A stretch of DNA of 51,370 bases from an uncultured Pseudomonadales bacterium (GTDB lineage Bacteria > Pseudomonadota > Gammaproteobacteria > Pseudomonadales > Cellvibrionaceae), in NCBI GenBank assembly GCA_947494095.1, contig CANLTI010000037.1, positions 1-51,370 of the forward strand, given 5' to 3'. Positions within the stretch are counted from its first letter, which is position 1; each line of letters starts with the position of its first letter. Shown here piece after piece: positions 46,767-51,370 of this stretch. The notes under the pieces were generated by a model. That model saw only the letters and a list, made by a program, of their open reading frames with translations, searched no databases and was not told where the DNA came from. The position numbers were made by a program, and so were the translations under genes.

Positions 46767-48478
46767 CGTCGTGCTACCTGCTTAACGTCTTCGGCGTGCT
46801 GGCTATTATTCGGTGGAACATTTAATAATCGCAATGAGCTATCGGTGACACTCGCAAATACAGGTGCCGCCGCCTCGCCACCATAGTAATGGCCGCTGGT
46901 CGGCTCGTTAATTACAACTACAGTCACTACTCGCGGGTCATTAGCAGGTGCCATGCCGGCAAATGTCGCAACATATCTATCGTCGGCATAGCCATTTGCA
47001 CCTACCTTATGTGCTGTTCCCGTTTTACCGGCTGTCAAGTAAGCACTGGTTTGTGCGCGTGTTGCGGTGCCACCACGCTCAGTCACACGCTTAAGCATAA
47101 CGGCAATTTGATCAGCCACCTTAGCGTCAACGACTTGTGTTGCCACCGGAATTTCATCTTGTTTTAATAAAGAAATAGGCCGAGTTTTACCCGAGTTAGC
47201 CACGGTGACATAAGCTTGCGCCAACTGTAAGGGTGTGACTGTCAAGCCATAACCAAAGGCTAAAGTGGCTGTTTCAATAGGGTGCCATTTGGAGCGACTC
47301 GGCAATACACCTAAGCTTTCGCCAGGAAAACCGGTACCCGTACTTTGCCCAAAACCTAAACGCTCAAACATTGTGCGCACAACATTTTGTGGTAAATCGA
47401 GTGCCAGTTTACTAATGCCTACTTGACTCGATTTTTGAATAACCGTACCTAGGTCAATTTCGCCATAATTACGCGGATCAATAAATGTTTTTCGCCCTAC
47501 ACGTACAAAACCGGGGTTTGTATTAATAATGGATTCCGGTGTGTATCGGCCGGTCTCTAGAGCCGCCATCACCGTAAAAGGCTTAACCGTAGAACCCGGT
47601 TCAATAACATCGGTCATCGCGCGATTGCGCGTTTGATTGGGTTTAATATTGGCCCTGTCATTAGGGTTGTACGATGGCTGATTTACCATTGCCAGTACTT
47701 CACCGGTTGTGACGTCTAGCATAACAATCGAACCCGATTTAGCCTTTTGCACCGACATCGCCGATTTTAGCTCGCGATAGGCTAAATATTGTAAGCGTAA
47801 ATCAATACTTAAAGCGACGTCCCCACCAGGGCTGGCCGAGCGAACGACACCCAGATCTTTGACAATATTACCTTTTAAATCTTTGATGACGCGCTGAGCC
47901 CCTAGTGCCCCAGCCAAATGATTATCTAAAGCCAGTTCCATACCCTCTTGGCCAACATCATCAATGTTGGTAAAACCCACTAAGTGAGCGGCAACCTCGC
48001 CTGCCGGGTAGTAACGTTGATATTCTCGCTCCGCTATCACACCGCGTATTTTGAGTTGCGTAGCACTAACGGCTTCATGAGGAGGTAATTGCCTCGCGAC
48101 ATACATGAATTGTTTATTTGAGAAGCGCTGGAGCTTTTCAGTGAGTGCTTTAACAGGAAGATGGAGCGCTTTGGCTAAGCGAGCTATATCGTTTGGTGCA
48201 ATAACTTGCGGGTTAACCGCAATAGAAACCACCGGCGTACTCACCGCTAGCAGCTCGCCATTACGGTCGGTAATCACACCGCGGTAGGCATTAATCTTTT
48301 GCTCGCGCAAAGTACGTGCTTGACCTTGGGCCTGCAAAAAATCATGGCCTTTTTCTTGCCCAGGCATAACCTGTAAATACGACAAATGCCAAATCAATGC
48401 CGCAGGTAATACCGCAACAACACAGCAAATTGTGCCAAAACGCCACTGTTTAAACCAATCACCCTTTGATGCACTCAT
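46763..48478 (-). CDS. ftsI: Penicillin-binding protein 3 (FtsI), septal transpeptidase
   Basis: 571 residues: one N-terminal transmembrane helix (~18-38), a non-catalytic PBP dimer domain, and the class B transpeptidase. The acylated Ser is in EPGSTVKPF (SxxK) and the third motif is AGKTGTAHKV (KTG). The second motif, usually SSN, reads SSQ here (QKSSQVGISKL), and the codon CAA is clear. It crosslinks septal murein with FtsW. It overlaps ftsL and murE by four bases each. Confidence 0.96.
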   Translation of the reverse strand: MSASKGDWFKQWRFGTICCVVAVLPAALIWHLSYLQVMPGQEKGHDFLQAQGQARTLREQKINAYRGVITDRNGELLAVSTPVVSIAVNPQVIAPNDIARLAKALHLPVKALTEKLQRFSNKQFMYVARQLPPHEAVSATQLKIRGVIAEREYQRYYPAGEVAAHLVGFTNIDDVGQEGMELALDNHLAGALGAQRVIKDLKGNIVKDLGVVRSASPGGDVALSIDLRLQYLAYRELKSAMSVQKAKSGSIVMLDVTTGEVLAMVNQPSYNPNDRANIKPNQTRNRAMTDVIEPGSTVKPFTVMAALETGRYTPESIINTNPGFVRVGRKTFIDPRNYGEIDLGTVIQKSSQVGISKLALDLPQNVVRTMFERLGFGQSTGTGFPGESLGVLPSRSKWHPIETATLAFGYGLTVTPLQLAQAYVTVANSGKTRPISLLKQDEIPVATQVVDAKVADQIAVMLKRVTERGGTATRAQTSAYLTAGKTGTAHKVGANGYADDRYVATFAGMAPANDPRVVTVVVINEPTSGHYYGGEAAAPVFASVTDSSLRLLNVPPNNSQHAEDVKQVARR

Positions 48479-48756
48479 TGGTCATTCACCACAACAACTT
48501 CATGGCCGCTCGGGACACGCATATTCAGCTGTTCGGTAGCAATTTTTTCAACGCGCGAATAAGAGGCCAGCGCACTTTTTTCTAATAACAATTGACCTTT
48601 TTCGACTTGCAGGCTTTGACGATGATCGTTGAGCTCGGCAAGCTGTGACGTGTGCCTGCGCACATCAAATGTCACATACACTACGCCAATCGCCGACGCG
48701 ACGACACCCAACCACAAACTAGTGACCAGCGATATTTTACCTACAGACACAGCCAT
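48475..48756 (-). CDS. ftsL: Cell division protein FtsL
   Basis: 93 residues: short cytoplasmic start, one transmembrane helix (SLWLGVVASAIGVVYVTF), then a leucine-zipper-like coiled coil in the periplasm. It forms the FtsQLB complex that activates FtsWI. GAGGA stands eight bases before the ATG, directly after the rsmH stop. Identification rests on topology and place between rsmH and ftsI as well as sequence. Confidence 0.93.
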   Translation of the reverse strand: MAVSVGKISLVTSLWLGVVASAIGVVYVTFDVRRHTSQLAELNDHRQSLQVEKGQLLLEKSALASYSRVEKIATEQLNMRVPSGHEVVVVNDQ

Positions 48757-48771
48757 TAATGATTCCTCAAC

Positions 48772-49728
48772 CTAATACCCATTAGGCTTAGATAGTGGCG
48801 CCAACTTTTCAGCCACACGCATAATTGCACTGCGCGAACGGATGTTTTCGCCTAATTCGGTATCTGAAGCTTTTACAGGTTTTGTTAAAATACGTAATTT
48901 CTTATCCAACTCAAGGTCTTGAATCGGTAAGTTTTTAGGTAACTGCTTACCTTGGGCGCCCTCTTTAAAAAAACGTTTTACAATTCTGTCTTCAAGGCTG
49001 TGGAAGCTAATAACCACTAAACGTCCTCCTGGCTTTAAAATATTTAAAGCGGCAGGCAAAGTGGCGCTAAGATCTTCTAACTCACCATTAATGTGTATAC
49101 GTAAACCCTGAAACGCTCTTGTGGCAGGGTTTTTATCGCGTTCCCAGCGTGGATTTGCTTTGGTGATAACATCGGCCAAGTCGAGTGTGCGCTCGAAGGG
49201 TTTATCGGCACGGCGTTTCACAATAGCCCCGGCAATACGTTTTGAAAACCGCTCTTCCCCGTACTCTTTCATCGCACGTGCAATGTCTTCTTGTTTGGCC
49301 GTATTCACAAAGTCAGCTGCACTTTGCCCTTTAGAGCAATCCATGCGCATATCTAAAGGGCCGTCATTCATAAAACTAAAGCCGCGCTCAGCTTGATCGA
49401 GTTGCGGAGAGGACACGCCTAAATCTAGTAACACGCCATCGACTAAACCGGCATAATTATCACGTCGAGCGACATGCTCCATATTGGCAAAAGAATCGTG
49501 TTCAATACTAAAGCGTGCATCTTCAGCAGTGAGTGCTGCCCCAACATCGATTGCTTGCGGGTCTTTATCAAAAGCGACTAACCGGGCGCCAGTATCGAGT
49601 CCATTTAATATGGCGCGACTATGACCACCACGGCCAAAAGTGCCATCAATATATACGCCATTAGGGTCAGTAATTAATGCTTTTACCGACTCTTCGAGCA
49701 AAACGGAGTAATGCGATGGTGATGTCAT
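48772..49728 (-). CDS. rsmH: 16S rRNA (cytosine(1402)-N(4))-methyltransferase
   Basis: 318 residues. [10 protein letters not shown] at the N-terminus and [15 protein letters not shown] (SAM-binding loop) identify RsmH (MraW). [20 protein letters not shown] and [15 protein letters not shown] are family blocks. It methylates the decoding-centre base C1402. Second gene of the dcw cluster, 69 bases after mraZ. Confidence 0.97.
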   Translation of the reverse strand: MTSPSHYSVLLEESVKALITDPNGVYIDGTFGRGGHSRAILNGLDTGARLVAFDKDPQAIDVGAALTAEDARFSIEHDSFANMEHVARRDNYAGLVDGVLLDLGVSSPQLDQAERGFSFMNDGPLDMRMDCSKGQSAADFVNTAKQEDIARAMKEYGEERFSKRIAGAIVKRRADKPFERTLDLADVITKANPRWERDKNPATRAFQGLRIHINGELEDLSATLPAALNILKPGGRLVVISFHSLEDRIVKRFFKEGAQGKQLPKNLPIQDLELDKKLRILTKPVKASDTELGENIRSRSAIMRVAEKLAPLSKPNGY

Positions 49729-49797
49729 ATAAAATTCTTTTTTCGTTTAAGTATCTAAGCACTTGTTTCATTTAAGTACTGATCAATAAAGCTTGTA

Positions 49798-50238
49798 TTA
49801 AAGCGATAGCGCCAGCATTTGCGCTGGCATTTCGTCATCTTGTGTTTCGGCCAAGGTTGTTAACCATGCCTGTTCATCCCACAACTCAAACTTTTTGCCT
49901 AGCCCTACTAATATTAATTTTTTATCGAAGCCGCCATATTCTCTTAACGTAGGAGGGACTAATATCCGACCATTACCATCGAGTATCAAAGAAGTTGCGT
50001 AGCCAATAAGTAATCTTTGAGCCCTGAGAGCCGCGCGATTAAAGGTAGGTAAAGCCTCGATCTGGGGGAGAATGTGTTGCCATTCAGTTTCGGGGTAAAT
50101 GAGTACACACTTGTCCTGTGTATGCGCTGTCATCACTATTTTGGAGGCGCAGATAGCCTCTAGCGTATCTCGGTGTTTAGCCGGTATAGCCAGTCGCCCT
50201 TTAGCGTCCATATTAATGTTATGACTGCCTTGAAACAC
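49798..50238 (-). CDS. mraZ: Transcriptional regulator MraZ
   Basis: 146 residues with two SpoVT-AbrB half-sites, [10 protein letters not shown] and [10 protein letters not shown]. The start codon is GTG at 50238 with GGTGGGG just upstream, giving the family N-terminus [15 protein letters not shown]. MraZ binds repeats in its own promoter region and represses the dcw cluster; the matching boxes are found at 50264-50298. Confidence 0.97.
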   Translation of the reverse strand: MFQGSHNINMDAKGRLAIPAKHRDTLEAICASKIVMTAHTQDKCVLIYPETEWQHILPQIEALPTFNRAALRAQRLLIGYATSLILDGNGRILVPPTLREYGGFDKKLILVGLGKKFELWDEQAWLTTLAETQDDEMPAQMLALSL

Positions 50239-50263
50239 AAAACCCCACCCAGACTAGATAGTG

Positions 50264-50298
50264 AACCACAAAAACCCACAATTAACCACATTAAACCA
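50264..50298 (-). promoter_or_regulatory. MraZ operator, four boxes at 10-bp period
   Basis: On the minus strand the boxes TGGTT, TGGTT, TGGGT and TGGTT occupy 50294-50298, 50284-50288, 50274-50278 and 50264-50268, each separated by exactly five bases. This is the TGGGN-N5 architecture known for E. coli MraZ. They lie just downstream of the predicted start of transcription, well placed for repression. Confidence 0.88.
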
Positions 50299-50307
50299 CT
50301 ACTCATC

Positions 50308-50335
50308 ACTATATGTGCGATCAAGGTAAAGTCAA
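50308..50335 (-). promoter_or_regulatory. Predicted sigma70 promoter of the dcw cluster
   Basis: Minus strand: -35 TTGACT (50330-50335), 16-base spacer, -10 TATAGT (50308-50313), each matching consensus at five of six. The expected transcription start near 50301 gives a ~63-base leader that contains the MraZ boxes. Confidence 0.8.
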
Positions 50336-50338
50336 GTA

Positions 50339-50680
50339 ATCCGAAAATCAGCCTGATAAAAGGCAACGCGTTTGCCGCTCTTAGCAGCACGTTAGCCGCT
50401 TTTTAACTATAAACAGCAATAAAGGCCCATCGGCTTATCAGTAAAGCGGTCACGCTAAGCTCTGGCGCACGCACAACATTAGTGCAAGAACGTTAAAACA
50501 GAGAAGCAATATCACACCTCAAAGCATCACGCTACAGCGCTAAAGACTGAGTAATCACTGAGTAAGAACCGAATAAAAACACATCAATATGCCACTCTAA
50601 ACATACCCAGTCATTCGCCAGATAAAGGCTTGAAGCGATTGACTGAACGCGTGAGCATTAGATCATTAGCCACTAGAAAT
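50339..50680. other. Intergenic region between rnpB and mraZ
   Basis: About 340 bases between the rnpB terminator and the mraZ promoter. I see no gene, repeat or clear regulatory site in it. Confidence 0.4.
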
Positions 50681-50713
50681 TAAAAAAATGGCGAGCTCTA
50701 AGGCTCGCCATTT
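50681..50713. terminator. Intrinsic terminator of rnpB
   Basis: The stem AAATGGCGAGC/GCTCGCCATTT surrounds a short loop. On the minus strand it is followed by a T7 run, 14 bases past the 3' end of RNase P RNA. Confidence 0.9.
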
Positions 50714-50727
50714 AGTCGACAATAAAA

Positions 50728-51080
50728 GGAGTTGGCCGATAAGCCGGGTTCTGTCGTGGACAATCATTCATCTGGGATGTGTGTCGCCACACACCTCAAG
50801 CAACCTACCCGAACCCAACGCGGGCCACGCCATACGGGTTCCTATTTGGTCTTGCTCCGAACGGGGTTTACCATCGCCATGAACTGTTGCCAGTCATGCG
50901 GTGCGCTCTTACCGCACCTTTTCAACCTTACCGTTAGCTACCGAAGTAACTACTTAGGCGGTACACTTTCTGCTGCACTTTCCGTAGGCTTGCGCCCCCC
51001 AGGCGTTACCTGGCGTTCTGCCCTATGGAGCCCGGACTTTCCTCCCCTGTAAAAACAGAAGCGATTGTCTAGCCAACTCC
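50728..51080 (-). ncRNA. rnpB: RNase P RNA (bacterial class A)
   Basis: About 353 nt read on the minus strand. The ends GGAGTTGGC and GGCCAACTCC pair to form P1. Conserved blocks are unmistakable: GAGGAAAGTCCGGGCTCC (CR I), GGTAACGCCTGG, GGTGCGGTAAGAGCGCACC, GAGCAAGACCAAATAGG and the 3' ACAGAACCCGGCTTATCGG. Catalytic subunit that matures tRNA 5' ends. The end positions are set from the P1 pairing and promoter spacing, good to a few bases. Confidence 0.97.
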
Positions 51081-51087
51081 GCCGCGC

Positions 51088-51115
51088 ATTCTATAGGTTT
51101 ATCAGCTTTTCTCAA
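51088..51115 (-). promoter_or_regulatory. Predicted rnpB promoter
   Basis: Minus strand: -35 TTGAGA (51110-51115), 16-base spacer, -10 TAGAAT (51088-51093), then a GC-rich discriminator (GCGCGGC). The latter is typical of stable-RNA promoters under growth-rate control. The start falls near 51081, agreeing with the RNA 5' end. Confidence 0.8.
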
Positions 51116-51235
51116 GTGTTTATCGACCGCAGATCAAATACAGATCTAATGACCCCTCAATAGGCTACTAACTAAAAGTACTGAGCTAGCGCGGCATATC
51201 ACCCAACCAACAATAACACCCTCCAAAATATTAAT

Positions 51236-51271
51236 AAAAAAGCCGACCATGTCAAACATGATCGGCTTTTT
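51236..51271. terminator. Bidirectional intrinsic terminator
   Basis: AAAAAGCCGA-CATG and CATGATCGGCTTTTT pair with a small internal mismatch, with A and T tracts on the two sides. It separates rnpB from whatever lies to the right of the window. Confidence 0.88.
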
Positions 51272-51298
51272 ACGACGCTAACGTTATACGTAAGCTTA

Positions 51299-51370
51299 GG
51301 GGCGAGGCAATAATAGTTTGTCCAATTAGACGTAGAGTTCTGTTTTCTCGGCAAGGCGCTCGAAGGGGCG
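51299..51370. repeat. MITE-like dispersed element, copy E (cut by window edge)
   Basis: The first 72 bases of the family, starting GGGGCGAGG after a TTA at 51296-51298. It is nearly identical to copies C and D over this stretch (GTAGAGTTCTG where they have GTAGGTTTCTG). The rest is outside the window. Confidence 0.9.

Noticed and set aside
50732..51052. 106-codon plus-strand frame
   Set aside because: It is the antisense of RNase P RNA.

Overview
The window reads as a chromosomal segment of a Gram-negative gammaproteobacterium, most likely a marine Cellvibrionales/Pseudomonas-like lineage. The grounds are gene content and order: tusDCB with a nearby tusE, rpiA-serA, rnpB beside mraZ, a complete division and cell-wall (dcw) cluster, lpxC, and an M23 peptidase between lpxC and secA where enterics carry secM. 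The placement is inferred from family knowledge, not from a search.

Layout. (1) 1-2629, minus strand: a two-gene polymorphic-toxin locus. A ketosynthase-fold protein that has lost its catalytic residues is followed by an Rhs-family protein running off the left edge, so its toxin tip is not visible. (2) 2630-4083: a repeat-rich stretch without a convincing gene, holding a 7-bp microsatellite, a long inverted repeat and flanking ~40-bp direct repeats. (3) 4084-8510: a YbaK-like/HDOD protein, yccA, and the tus sulfur-relay genes for tRNA 2-thiouridine. (4) 8565-14587, minus strand: a signalling operon of a single-domain response regulator, a REC-GGDEF-EAL protein and a large MASE1/CHASE-like/PAS histidine kinase. 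(5) 14808-24602: rpiA, serA, a thioesterase, two alpha/beta hydrolases, elaA, a YeeN-type YebC protein, a small protein of unknown function behind a Fur-box promoter, and a CAP-domain lipoprotein. (6) 24616-50238, minus strand: Nudix/ThiE fusion, argJ, secA, M23 peptidase, lpxC, then ftsZ-ftsA-ftsQ-ddlB-murC-murG-ftsW-murD-mraY-murF-murE-ftsI-ftsL-rsmH-mraZ. The murein genes mostly overlap by 4-11 bases and are probably translationally coupled. (7) 50681-51115: rnpB (RNase P RNA) with promoter and terminator.

Regulation visible in the sequence includes a sigma70-type promoter and four MraZ boxes at an exact 10-bp period ahead of mraZ, a Fur box inside the promoter of the unknown gene at 22814, an rnpB promoter, and eight intrinsic terminators.

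The clearest structure beyond genes is a dispersed, non-coding, MITE-like element with five copies (5670, 19255, 22638, 31185, 51299). It has ~35-bp imperfect terminal inverted repeats and TTA/TAA flanks duplicated at both ends. Two 158-bp copies differ at only one base that I could find, which points to recent movement. No tRNA, CRISPR array or intact insertion sequence was seen.
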